Below, in pieces: positions 43,181 to 51,213 of a stretch of DNA of 64,000 bases. Position numbers and translations under genes: made by a program. Within the stretch, counting starts at the first letter, position 1. Each line of letters opens with the position of its first letter. The DNA is from SHLQ01 sp033344795 (GTDB taxonomy: Bacteria; Actinomycetota; Acidimicrobiia; Acidimicrobiales; SHLQ01). Location of the stretch: positions 4,588,001-4,652,000 of the forward strand of contig JAWPMS010000001.1 in NCBI GenBank assembly GCA_033344795.1. Direction: 5' to 3'. Below the pieces are notes generated by a model. The model had not been told where the DNA came from and searched no databases. It saw only the letters and a list, made by a program, of their open reading frames with translations.

Positions 43181-43247
43181 CGTTTTGGCCCGATGACAAA
43201 GTTCTCGGCGAGTAGTCACAAGCGGGTGAACCCCTAGACTTGCCCCC

Positions 43248-44597
43248 GTGACTGACACCTGGAATCCACAGAGCTGGCGTAACCTCACCGCACTTCAGCA
43301 ACCGACGTGGCCTGACGAGGGCGCACTTGGTCAGACGTTGAAAATTCTCGGAGACCAGCCGCCGTTGGTCTTTGCCGGCGAAGCTCGAGATCTCACGGCC
43401 AAGCTTGGCGCCGCGGCCCGAGGCGAAGCGTTTCTCCTGCAGGCCGGGGACTGTGCCGAGTCATTCGAGAGCTCGGCCGACTCGATCCGCGATCGACTGA
43501 AGGTCATTCTTCAAATGGCGGTCGTTCTCACGTACGCGGGCGGGATGCCGGTCGTGAAGGTGGGGCGGATCGCAGGACAGTTCGCAAAGCCGCGTTCTTC
43601 CGATACCGAAACTCAGGGTGAACTCGAGCTGCCCTCATTTCGCGGACACATCGTGAACGACATCGGGTTCTCCGAGTCCGAGCGACGCGCCGAACCAAAT
43701 CGACTGCTCATGGCATACAACCGTGCGGCGGCCACACTGAATCTGGTTCGAGCGTTCACCCGTGGAGGATTTGCCGATCTGGCTCGCGTCCACCAGTGGA
43801 ACCAGGAGTATGTGGCCGACAGTCCCCAGGGGGCCAAATACGAAGCGCTCGCCGCCGAGATCGACCGATCTCTCCAGTTCATGCGGGCTTGCGGTGTCGA
43901 CCTCACCCGTGAGAGTTCACTGAACGAAGTCGAGTTCTACACCTCCCATGAGGCCCTCATCCTCGACTACGAAGAGGCGCTGACTCGGCAGGATTCGCTG
44001 ACCGGTGATTGGTACGACTGCTCTGCGCACATGTTGTGGATCGGCGAACGCACCCGGCAACTGGACGGAGCACACATCGAGTTTCTTCGTGGAGTCGAGA
44101 ACCCACTCGGCTGCAAGATCGGTCCAACGGCGACCGTCGAGGACGTTGTTGGAATCTGTGAGGCGCTCAACCCAGACAAGATCGAGGGACGGGTGACGTT
44201 GATCACCCGCATGGGTGCCGACAAGATTCGCGACAACCTGCCTCCCCTTCTCGAAGCGGTCAAAGCAACAGGTCATCCCGTCGTCTGGGTGAGCGACCCA
44301 ATGCACGGCAACACCTACACGGCGTCCGACGGCCACAAAACTCGCCACTTCGACTCGATCGTCGACGAGATCGCAGGATTCTTCGAGTCACATGAAAAAG
44401 CTGGCACGGTTGCGGGCGGCATTCACCTCGAGCTGACGGGCGATGCTGTTACGGAATGTGTCGGCGGCGGCGATGACCTGGGCGACGATGATTTGGCTCG
44501 GGCGTACGAGACCATGTGCGATCCGCGGCTGAACGGCCGTCAAGCTCTCGACGTGGCCTTCCGGGTCGCCGACATCATCTCTGCACGCTCCAAGTAG
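43248..44597 (+). CDS. aroF: Class II 3-deoxy-7-phosphoheptulonate synthase (DAHP synthase)
   Basis: A 449-residue plant/actinobacterial-type DAHP synthase: condenses phosphoenolpyruvate and erythrose-4-phosphate, the first step of the shikimate pathway. Markers: FLLQAGDCAESF, VKVGRIAGQFAKPRS, ENPLGCKIGPTA, VWVSDPMHGNTY and GGIHLELTGDAVTEC, including the metal-binding Cys, His, Glu and Asp of class II. The start is a GTG at 43248 with no clear SD. Monocistronic by its surroundings. Confidence 0.95.
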   Translation: MTDTWNPQSWRNLTALQQPTWPDEGALGQTLKILGDQPPLVFAGEARDLTAKLGAAARGEAFLLQAGDCAESFESSADSIRDRLKVILQMAVVLTYAGGMPVVKVGRIAGQFAKPRSSDTETQGELELPSFRGHIVNDIGFSESERRAEPNRLLMAYNRAAATLNLVRAFTRGGFADLARVHQWNQEYVADSPQGAKYEALAAEIDRSLQFMRACGVDLTRESSLNEVEFYTSHEALILDYEEALTRQDSLTGDWYDCSAHMLWIGERTRQLDGAHIEFLRGVENPLGCKIGPTATVEDVVGICEALNPDKIEGRVTLITRMGADKIRDNLPPLLEAVKATGHPVVWVSDPMHGNTYTASDGHKTRHFDSIVDEIAGFFESHEKAGTVAGGIHLELTGDAVTECVGGGDDLGDDDLARAYETMCDPRLNGRQALDVAFRVADIISARSK

Positions 44598-44636
44598 CCG
44601 AAGTTTCTCGACGCGCGACGTCGGCCGTCGCATAAG

Positions 44637-44662
44637 GTGACGCGAGACGTGACCCGCGTCAC
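44637..44662. promoter_or_regulatory. 8-bp inverted repeat upstream of the flavin oxidoreductase
   Basis: GTGACGCG (44637-44644) and CGCGTCAC (44655-44662) are separated by 10 nt. A GTGACC sits inside the spacer. The second arm ends 36 nt before ATG 44699, an operator-like position. A short GCGACG/CGTCGC hairpin at 44615-44631 lies just upstream and might terminate the DAHP synthase message. Confidence 0.4.
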
Positions 44663-44698
44663 AGAGAGGCGACGCTGGTCTTCACCACAGGAGATGAC

Positions 44699-45868
44699 AT
44701 GCGTTTGCGATTCGGTACATTCATGGCCCCATTCCACCCGCCGGAGCACAGCCCGACGCTCTCGCTCGAGAGCGATCTGCAGCTACTCGAACACATGGAC
44801 ACGCTCGGCTTCGACGAAGCGTGGATCGGCGAGCATCACTCCGCAGGCAGCGAGATCATTGCTTCGCCGGAAATCTTTATCGCAACAGCGGCCGCTCGTA
44901 CCAACAACATCAAACTCGGCACCGGTGTGGTTTCGCTGCCGTATCACAACCCACTCTGGACCGCTGAACGGATGGTGCTGCTCGACCATCTGACGAAGGG
45001 GCGGGTCATGTTCGGTGTTGGTCCCGGTGCGCTACCCACCGATGCAGCGATGCTCGGTCTGGAACCATCGGAGATGCGCCCGCTCCTCGAGGAGTACATG
45101 GCGATCGTCATGCACCTGCTGACGAGCGATGAGCCGATCAGCTACAAATCCGATCGCTTGACGCTCAACGATGCCCGACTGCACCTTCGCCCGTACAGCG
45201 ATCCGCTGTTCGACATCGCGGTCGCTGCGGTCGCCTCACCGTCCGGAGCCAAGCTGGCGGGCATGTACGGCGCGGGTGTGCTCTCTCTGGGAGCGACGGT
45301 CGCCATTGGAATGGATGTCCTCGCTCACCACTGGACCATCCAAGAAGAGGTGGCGGCCAAACACGGTCAGGTCGCCGACAGATCAAAGTGGCGCTTGGTT
45401 GGGTTGATGCACCTCGCGGAGAGCGAAGCCGAGGCCCGCAAAGAGGTGGAGTACGGCATGGAACAGTGGTTCCGATACTTCCAGAACGTTGCAGCCTTTC
45501 CGCAGATGGCTGTCGAAGGCGGCGACCTCACGGAGATGATTGACTTCGTCAATGGCGGGCTCGGCGTCGTTGGCACACCGGACATGGCCATCGCTCAAAT
45601 CGAGGCGCTTCTCGAACAATCGAACGGTGGATTCGGTGCGTTTATGACGCTGGCGCACAATTGGGCAAACCCTGAGTCGACGCAGAAGAGCTATGAATTG
45701 TTCGCTCGCCACGTGATGCCTCGATTCCAGGGTCAGGTCGATTCACTCATCGGCGCGGCCGACCGAGCTCGAACGGCGCGGCCAGGGCTCGCCGAGAAAC
45801 AGCTGGTCGCTGTGGACGAGGCAACCACACGCTACGAACAAGACAAGGACACCGTGGTCCTCACATAA
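44699..45868 (+). CDS. LLM-class flavin-dependent monooxygenase/oxidoreductase
   Basis: A 389-residue bacterial-luciferase-like (TIM-barrel) oxidoreductase. Start: FGTFMAPFHPPEHSP; the conserved DEAWIGEHHSAG, LGTGVVSLPYHNPLWTAERM and GRVMFGVGPGALPTDA match limonene monooxygenase/alkanal monooxygenase-type members. It uses reduced FMN or F420 to hydroxylate or oxidise a small organic; the cofactor is not certain. AGGAG lies 7 nt before ATG 44699. The tail is unusually Arg/Thr-rich. Confidence 0.9.
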   Translation: MRLRFGTFMAPFHPPEHSPTLSLESDLQLLEHMDTLGFDEAWIGEHHSAGSEIIASPEIFIATAAARTNNIKLGTGVVSLPYHNPLWTAERMVLLDHLTKGRVMFGVGPGALPTDAAMLGLEPSEMRPLLEEYMAIVMHLLTSDEPISYKSDRLTLNDARLHLRPYSDPLFDIAVAAVASPSGAKLAGMYGAGVLSLGATVAIGMDVLAHHWTIQEEVAAKHGQVADRSKWRLVGLMHLAESEAEARKEVEYGMEQWFRYFQNVAAFPQMAVEGGDLTEMIDFVNGGLGVVGTPDMAIAQIEALLEQSNGGFGAFMTLAHNWANPESTQKSYELFARHVMPRFQGQVDSLIGAADRARTARPGLAEKQLVAVDEATTRYEQDKDTVVLT

Positions 45869-45871
45869 CGA

Positions 45872-45891
45872 ACGACGCAGCTTGGCGTCGT
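45872..45891. terminator. Inverted repeat in convergent gap, possible bidirectional terminator
   Basis: ACGACGC-AGCTTG-GCGTCGT, a perfect 7-bp stem, lies immediately after the stop of the flavin oxidoreductase and 20 nt before the stop of the convergent SulP gene. There is no strong T tract on either strand, so termination is plausible but not certain. Confidence 0.45.
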
Positions 45892-45911
45892 CGATTGGTG
45901 GAGCGCACGGT

Positions 45912-48089
45912 CTACGTGCGCAACGACCGCTGATATGCAGCCGAGGTGTACGCCAGACGCTCCGCTAGGCGTTTGGCGAGTTCGGCGTGCACGAGGAGAC
46001 CAAGATCGGGCTCATCCTCGCATAACTTTTCGAACGTATCGGCTCCGAGGCGAAGCACAGTCGATGGCTCGTCAGCCGTCACCGTCGCGGTTCGAGTGCC
46101 CCCTGCGATGAAGGCAACCTCGCCAATCACTGAACCCGAACCGACGCGCCGAAACCGGGCGCGCCGCCCGTCGTCTCCGATTCCCCATGCGGTCAACGTC
46201 CCGGATTCGATCAAGAACATCTCGTCGCATTCGTCCCCGGCTTCGAGGAGGTGTTCTCCCCTATCCAAGATGACTCGTTCGCAGCGGCCAGACAGGAGCT
46301 GAAGAAGCACGGTGTCTCCCTCTTCCGGCGTGAGCTCGGTCGTCTCTGCGCTGAGTGAGGCCGTGTGGAGAACCTCTTCTTCCACAAACTCGAGCGCGTG
46401 GTCGAGATCTTCATGACGCTGGTCGGAGATCTCGACCCCTCCCCGACGGAGCTCCACCTCGAACTCGTCGGTGAGCCCACACCAAATGATTGTGGCGCCC
46501 GCATCGGTCGTGCGACGTTGAATGCTCTGCAATCCGGACACGACCGAGGCGTCGAGTCCGCGCACCGCAGCGAAATCCATGACCAGGTAGCGCACGTCCC
46601 CAGAGTCGAGCAGTGGCGAAACCAGGTCCGTGACCTTGCGAATCGAACCGAAAAAGAGATACCCAACCAGCTCGACTCCAACCATCGCTCCGGAGTTCTC
46701 CTCCAGCACAAGACGGTCGGCACGGGGCCGATCGACGACGCTGCGAGAGGTGGCCAGCCGGTGCACCCGGCGCACGGGCTCGACCCTGCTGTAGCTGAAG
46801 ACGAACCCGACCACTGCCGCGAGCAGCCCTACGCCGATTCCGGTCAGAACTCCAAAGGCGATGATCGAGCCAAGGATGGCGGCCGACATGGCCCCTTCGA
46901 ACGGGCTGAGCTGATGGCGGACTTGTTTGACCCAGCCGGCGAGAATCGAGAACCCGACGGTCAGGAGTACTCCGCCGGCCACGGCCTTTGGCAGCAGCGC
47001 GACGGCGCTCGTTCCGAACACGCCCACCACGACGCAGGTCACGAGGACGACCAAAGACGCCAGCGGCGTGCGACTGCCGATCCGCCGAGCCATCAGCGTT
47101 CCGCCAACCTGGTGGAAGCCTGGAAGACCGGACAGCAACGACACGGCCGTGGTGGCCACTCCCGCCGAAATCGCTTCCTCTTCCATGTCGACGTCCTCGC
47201 CGGTTTCCATCTCCAGCCCGGCGATATTGAGCACCATGCCCATCACCGCGACACCGAACAGACCCAGAACGGGGATGATCTGGCCGACCATCGCACCCCA
47301 GTCGGCGTCGCGTGCCTCCGACGGTGTCACCGGCTGCCAACCCGCAGAGTCGGGAAATGGTCCGAGGAGCCAACCGCCGTCTCGAAGGGCGTCGAGCGAA
47401 GAGAAGAGCTGACCCCCGATATGGACGGCGAGAGCGAGCACGACGATTCCCGCCGGAAACAGAAACCCTGTTCTGTCACGCCCTTGACCGGTGACTGCGA
47501 CGAGGGCAAGCGCCAGGCCCGGCAGCCAGAACTTCGCGAGGTCCCAGGTGAAGAGATCCAGCGCACCCTCCCAATCGAGCCCTTCGCCCACCATGACTTC
47601 GACGCCAGCCCGAGCGAGCAACCATCCGGTTCCCGCCATGAATCCGCTCACGACGGTGAACGGCAACGAGCGGGCCGACGTCGTGAGTCGAAAACGTCCC
47701 ACGAGAACGAGCACGATGCCCAGCAAGACCCCGACGACGAGGACAAACGTGAACACGGTTGCTTCGAGCGCTTCCGGTTCGACACTTGTCGCCAGGGTCG
47801 CAACCATCGCAGCGATCACGACGGCCGGGGCATCCTGCAGTCCGCCGATCAGGCCACGGACCTTCGTCGCTCGGGCGACGGCTCCCGCGATCAGGCCGGC
47901 ACCCACGATGGTCAACCCGGCCGCCCGCGGAATGAGGTCTTCGGACACCGCTCCAAAAATGAAGAACGCGAAGGACGTCGCGAAGCTGATCTCGAGCGCT
48001 GCAACGGCGAGCCCCGCCATCACCTCGCGCGCAACCTGTGGGCCGTCTAGGCGTACACGGTTCTTTCTTGGTGCAACGATCCCGACCAC
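45912..48089 (-). CDS. SulP/SLC26-like transporter fused to STAS and cyclic-nucleotide-binding domains
   Basis: A 725-residue fusion. Residues up to about 430 form 10-12 membrane helices of the SulP type. About 455-560 are a STAS domain (DVRYLVMDFAAVRGLDASVVSGL, with DAS where anti-sigma antagonists have DSS). The last ~130 residues are a cNMP-binding beta-roll (GSVIGEVAFIAGGTRTATV). Likely an anion or bicarbonate transporter gated by a cyclic nucleotide and STAS contacts. The start is GTG 48089 with no good SD; a slightly later start is possible. Separated by 50 nt from the TOPRIM gene upstream. Confidence 0.88.
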   Translation of the reverse strand: MVGIVAPRKNRVRLDGPQVAREVMAGLAVAALEISFATSFAFFIFGAVSEDLIPRAAGLTIVGAGLIAGAVARATKVRGLIGGLQDAPAVVIAAMVATLATSVEPEALEATVFTFVLVVGVLLGIVLVLVGRFRLTTSARSLPFTVVSGFMAGTGWLLARAGVEVMVGEGLDWEGALDLFTWDLAKFWLPGLALALVAVTGQGRDRTGFLFPAGIVVLALAVHIGGQLFSSLDALRDGGWLLGPFPDSAGWQPVTPSEARDADWGAMVGQIIPVLGLFGVAVMGMVLNIAGLEMETGEDVDMEEEAISAGVATTAVSLLSGLPGFHQVGGTLMARRIGSRTPLASLVVLVTCVVVGVFGTSAVALLPKAVAGGVLLTVGFSILAGWVKQVRHQLSPFEGAMSAAILGSIIAFGVLTGIGVGLLAAVVGFVFSYSRVEPVRRVHRLATSRSVVDRPRADRLVLEENSGAMVGVELVGYLFFGSIRKVTDLVSPLLDSGDVRYLVMDFAAVRGLDASVVSGLQSIQRRTTDAGATIIWCGLTDEFEVELRRGGVEISDQRHEDLDHALEFVEEEVLHTASLSAETTELTPEEGDTVLLQLLSGRCERVILDRGEHLLEAGDECDEMFLIESGTLTAWGIGDDGRRARFRRVGSGSVIGEVAFIAGGTRTATVTADEPSTVLRLGADTFEKLCEDEPDLGLLVHAELAKRLAERLAYTSAAYQRSLRT

Positions 48090-48139
48090 GGCCGCCGACT
48101 CTATCCAGAGTGATCTCCCGGCCTGCTATCAGAGGAAAC

Positions 48140-48796
48140 CTACGTACTTCGACCAAATTGTGCGAGCGTCTTCCGCGCGCTCGCTGCGTCGGCTCGACTC
48201 AGGACCGTGGCAACCCGCGTGGCCGGGTTCAAACACACTCGCCACAACTCTTCGGCGTTGAGGCCTGCGATGCTCTTCAGATAGTCGATGTCGATTCCGG
48301 TCAGCGACTGTTCACGCATTGCTTCCATGACCCGATCTCGATGCGGCGCAGAATATGCGTATACCGCGTCAGTGAGTTGTGCCGCTCGGATTGCAAACAA
48401 CGGAGCGCGGACGCGGACCAGTCGTCCGCTGGAGATGAGCTCAGGCATCAGCCAGTCGAAGGCCAGCAGCAACAAGGCACTCGCGTGCACTCCGTCAGCA
48501 TCACCATCGGTGAGTATCAGTACGTTGTCATACCGGACCGAATCCAGATCGAACGCGTCACCGCTCCACGCACCCACGGCCCGAACGATCGCTCGGAGTT
48601 TGTCGTTCTCGACGATGGTCCGTGGCGAGGCGCGCTCGACGTTCAGAGGCTTCCCCTGGACGGCGAGTACAGCCTGCGTCCTCACATCTCTCGCGACGAC
48701 CGCAGCGTTCGCCGCCGAGATGCCTTCGACGACGAACAACTCGCGCGTGCCGACCCCGAGCTCGTTCGAACAGTCGACAAAGGTTTCGGACGCCAC
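48140..48796 (-). CDS. Stand-alone type IIA topoisomerase TOPRIM protein (GyrB/ParE C-terminal-like, no ATPase)
   Basis: A 218-residue protein matching GyrB/ParE only from the TOPRIM onwards. Catalytic metal residues are kept: Glu24 in LFVVEGISAANAA, Asp97 and Asp99 in TDGDADGVH (73 and 75 residues on, versus 74 and 76 in E. coli GyrB). QAVLAVQGKPLNVERA and PELISSGRLVRVRAPLFAI also match, and the tail N-A-E-E-L-W-R-V-C-L-N-P-A-T-R corresponds to the GyrB C-terminus. The GHKL ATPase and transducer are missing, and the RYKGLGEM block is degenerate. GTG start 9 nt after the VWA gene, so it is co-transcribed with it. Function unknown; complete, not truncated. Confidence 0.85.
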   Translation of the reverse strand: MASETFVDCSNELGVGTRELFVVEGISAANAAVVARDVRTQAVLAVQGKPLNVERASPRTIVENDKLRAIVRAVGAWSGDAFDLDSVRYDNVLILTDGDADGVHASALLLLAFDWLMPELISSGRLVRVRAPLFAIRAAQLTDAVYAYSAPHRDRVMEAMREQSLTGIDIDYLKSIAGLNAEELWRVCLNPATRVATVLSRADAASARKTLAQFGRST

Positions 48797-48805
48797 GCGA
48801 GTGCT

Positions 48806-50290
48806 TCAGGCGAGGTTGTCGGCGAAGCCCTCGAGTTGGCGAAGATTGCGCACCTCGAAGATTCCGTCGCAGTACTGGCTGTACTCACCGATGATCGAGT
48901 CACCGGTGTCCCAGTAGCTCTTCGGTTCGGGGTTCAGCCAGAACACGTTGCGTGCGCGCTCGGCGATGTCTCGGATGATCCAGCTGTTCGGAGCGTGATA
49001 GTTGTTGCGGGCATCGCCCAGTATGAGCACGGACGTCTTGGGGCCAACGTCCTTGCCGTAAGCGTTCCAGAAGACTTCCAGCGCATGGCCGTAGTCGCTG
49101 TGCCCATCGACCCAAACGACATCGGCTTCGCTGTTCACACGGTGAATCGCCTCGGTGATGTCGTCGGTTTGTTCGAAGTACTCGGTGACCTCGTCGAGGC
49201 CATCGATGAACACGAACGATCGAACCTGGGTGAACTGACTCGAGAGTGCGTACACGAGGTGCAGCGTGAATCGGGCAAAGGCAGCGACGGAGCCCGAGAT
49301 GTCAGCGATCACCATGATCTCCGGCTTCTTCGGACGAGGATTCTTGAACTTCGGTTCGGCCGGAACGCCACCGTACGAGAGCGAGGTTCGAATGGTGTGG
49401 CGGAAATCGAGCGGACCCTTGCGGCCACGTCGGCGTTTGCGCGCAAGCCGGACTGCGAGTTTGCGCGTCAGCGGGTAGATGGCCTTGCGGAGATTGGCCA
49501 TCTCTTCTCGACTTGCGTGCATGAAGTCGACATCTTCGGGCAGCGGTTTGCGGAGCGTTTTGGCCATCGCCTCGACACCCCGATCAGCCACCAGGCGGCG
49601 GCGGATCTCGGCCTCGATCTCCTTCTTGAGCGCCTCGATGCGGTCCTTGTACTCGTCACGCTGCAAACGCTGTTCGAATTGACTCGTGTCGTCCGCACTG
49701 TCTTGCTCTTGTTGCATGAGCTTCTCGAGCACGCCGTCGAGATCGAGATTCCGTAGGGTCCGGTACAGATAGTAGGTGCCGCCAACGGGACGACCCGGCT
49801 CCATTCCGGCGTAGCGACGCACCGACTCGCGTGCCATCGAGCGCATCATGGCCTGATCGCCTTTTTGCAGTGCGTTGTAGAGCATCTCGGCGAGCTCTTC
49901 TGGGGTCAGGCCGGAGTTCGAGCCACCCTGACCCTGTTCACCTTTCCCCTCGCCGCCGCTCGACTCTTGATCCTCATCGTCATCATCGAGCGGGCCCTCG
50001 ATCAAATCAGCGTCGAGTTCGTACTCTTCGCCGCGGAGCGAGAAATACACATCGAAGACGATTTCGAATGCCTTCCAATGCGAATGGTTCTTGACCAACG
50101 TGGCGGCGAGCGCGTACTTGAGCGCAGAGCGATCCTCGAGCGGAATGTGCTGCACCGCCTCCATTGCATCGAGGTTCTCGGTGAGGCTCACCGGGAGGCC
50201 CGCATTTCGAAGCTCGATGATGAAGCCGGTCAAAAGATCGAGCAATGGCGACGCCTCAGGTGCGCCATCGACGGGAGGCGTGGTCGTCAT
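48806..50290 (-). CDS. CoxE-like von Willebrand factor A domain protein
   Basis: A 494-residue soluble protein. The N-terminal ~90 residues are helical; 100-127 is very acidic and Gly/Ser-rich; a charged coiled-coil-like part (about 200-245) leads to a VWA/CoxE domain (PF05762). The MIDAS motif is DISGS (330-334), with the later metal-site region GDARNN. It likely partners the MoxR ATPase 7 nt upstream to remodel a target protein by metal-dependent contact. In carboxydotrophs such pairs (CoxD/CoxE) help mature CO dehydrogenase, but this pair is 40 kb from the cox-like operon. Confidence 0.88.
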   Translation of the reverse strand: MTTTPPVDGAPEASPLLDLLTGFIIELRNAGLPVSLTENLDAMEAVQHIPLEDRSALKYALAATLVKNHSHWKAFEIVFDVYFSLRGEEYELDADLIEGPLDDDDEDQESSGGEGKGEQGQGGSNSGLTPEELAEMLYNALQKGDQAMMRSMARESVRRYAGMEPGRPVGGTYYLYRTLRNLDLDGVLEKLMQQEQDSADDTSQFEQRLQRDEYKDRIEALKKEIEAEIRRRLVADRGVEAMAKTLRKPLPEDVDFMHASREEMANLRKAIYPLTRKLAVRLARKRRRGRKGPLDFRHTIRTSLSYGGVPAEPKFKNPRPKKPEIMVIADISGSVAAFARFTLHLVYALSSQFTQVRSFVFIDGLDEVTEYFEQTDDITEAIHRVNSEADVVWVDGHSDYGHALEVFWNAYGKDVGPKTSVLILGDARNNYHAPNSWIIRDIAERARNVFWLNPEPKSYWDTGDSIIGEYSQYCDGIFEVRNLRQLEGFADNLA

Positions 50291-50297
50291 GGTGCGA

Positions 50298-51185
50298 TCA
50301 GCCCGAATAGGAGTCGGAGTTCGCGTTCATGTCCTTCACTGCCTTGTCGATATCGGTGCGGTACTTCAACAAGATGTTCACGGTGTCCGTCGCGGTCTGT
50401 GCATCGATCTGGTCGATACCCAACATGACCAGCGTTCGCGCCCAGTCGATCGTCTCCGAAACGGAAGGATGCTTCTTCAGCTCGAGCTGCCGGATGGAGC
50501 GGACGACTCGTGCCACCTGGTTGGCGAGATGATCGGTGATCTCGGGCACACGGGTCAGCACGATCTGCTTCTCGCGTTCCAGATCTGGATAGTCGAGATG
50601 GAGATAGAGACAGCGTCGCTTCAACGCCTCCGAGAGTTCACGGGTGTTGTTCGACGTCAAGAAGACCAGCGGTACCTGCTTCGCAGTGACCGTTCCCAAC
50701 TCGGGAATGGATACCTGATACTCGGACAAGATCTCGAGCATCAAGGCCTCGGTTTCGATCTCCACCCGATCGACTTCGTCGATGAGGAGCACGACAGGGT
50801 CCTCAGCCCGGATGGCCTCGAGGAGGGGGCGTGTGAGCAGAAAATCCTCAGAGAAGATGTCCTCTTCGAGCTCGCTCCAGTCGGCTCCCTCTGCGCCGCG
50901 GTCTGCCTGTATGCGAAGCAGCTGCTTCTTGTAGTTCCATTCGTACAGCGCCTTGGCTTCGTCGAGTCCTTCATAACACTGGAGCCGAATGAGTCGGGCT
51001 CCGGTCATTTCTGCCACCGACTTTGCGAGCTGCGTCTTACCCGTACCTGCGGGACCCTCGATCAGAATGGGCTTCTCGAGGCGATCGGCGAGGTGAACGG
51101 TGCCCGCAATGGCATCGTCGGCCAGATAGTCGACCGAGGCGAGCTGTTCGCGGACTTGTTGAACGTCAGAAAACCGGTGATCCAT
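50298..51185 (-). CDS. MoxR-family AAA+ ATPase
   Basis: A 295-residue AAA+ ATPase. Walker A GPAGTGKT (44-51), Walker B VVLLIDEVDR with Asp136-Glu137, sensor-1 LTSNNTRELS, and arginine finger region EALKRRCLYLHLDYPD. Member of the MoxR/CoxD group that works with VWA proteins as a chaperone-like remodeller. The start lies 28 nt downstream of proA on the same strand. The next two genes (VWA, TOPRIM) follow at 7 and 9 nt, giving a compact cassette. Confidence 0.92.
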   Translation of the reverse strand: MDHRFSDVQQVREQLASVDYLADDAIAGTVHLADRLEKPILIEGPAGTGKTQLAKSVAEMTGARLIRLQCYEGLDEAKALYEWNYKKQLLRIQADRGAEGADWSELEEDIFSEDFLLTRPLLEAIRAEDPVVLLIDEVDRVEIETEALMLEILSEYQVSIPELGTVTAKQVPLVFLTSNNTRELSEALKRRCLYLHLDYPDLEREKQIVLTRVPEITDHLANQVARVVRSIRQLELKKHPSVSETIDWARTLVMLGIDQIDAQTATDTVNILLKYRTDIDKAVKDMNANSDSYSG

Positions 51186-51213
51186 CCCGGCAGGCTACCC
51201 GGCGGTAGACCCC

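Noticed and set aside
46365..48050. 561-codon frame antisense to the SulP gene (and 48038-49756 antisense to the TOPRIM/VWA genes)
   Set aside because: Low-complexity Arg/Asp/His-rich translations typical of the reverse strand of high-GC genes; the opposite strand has clear domains.
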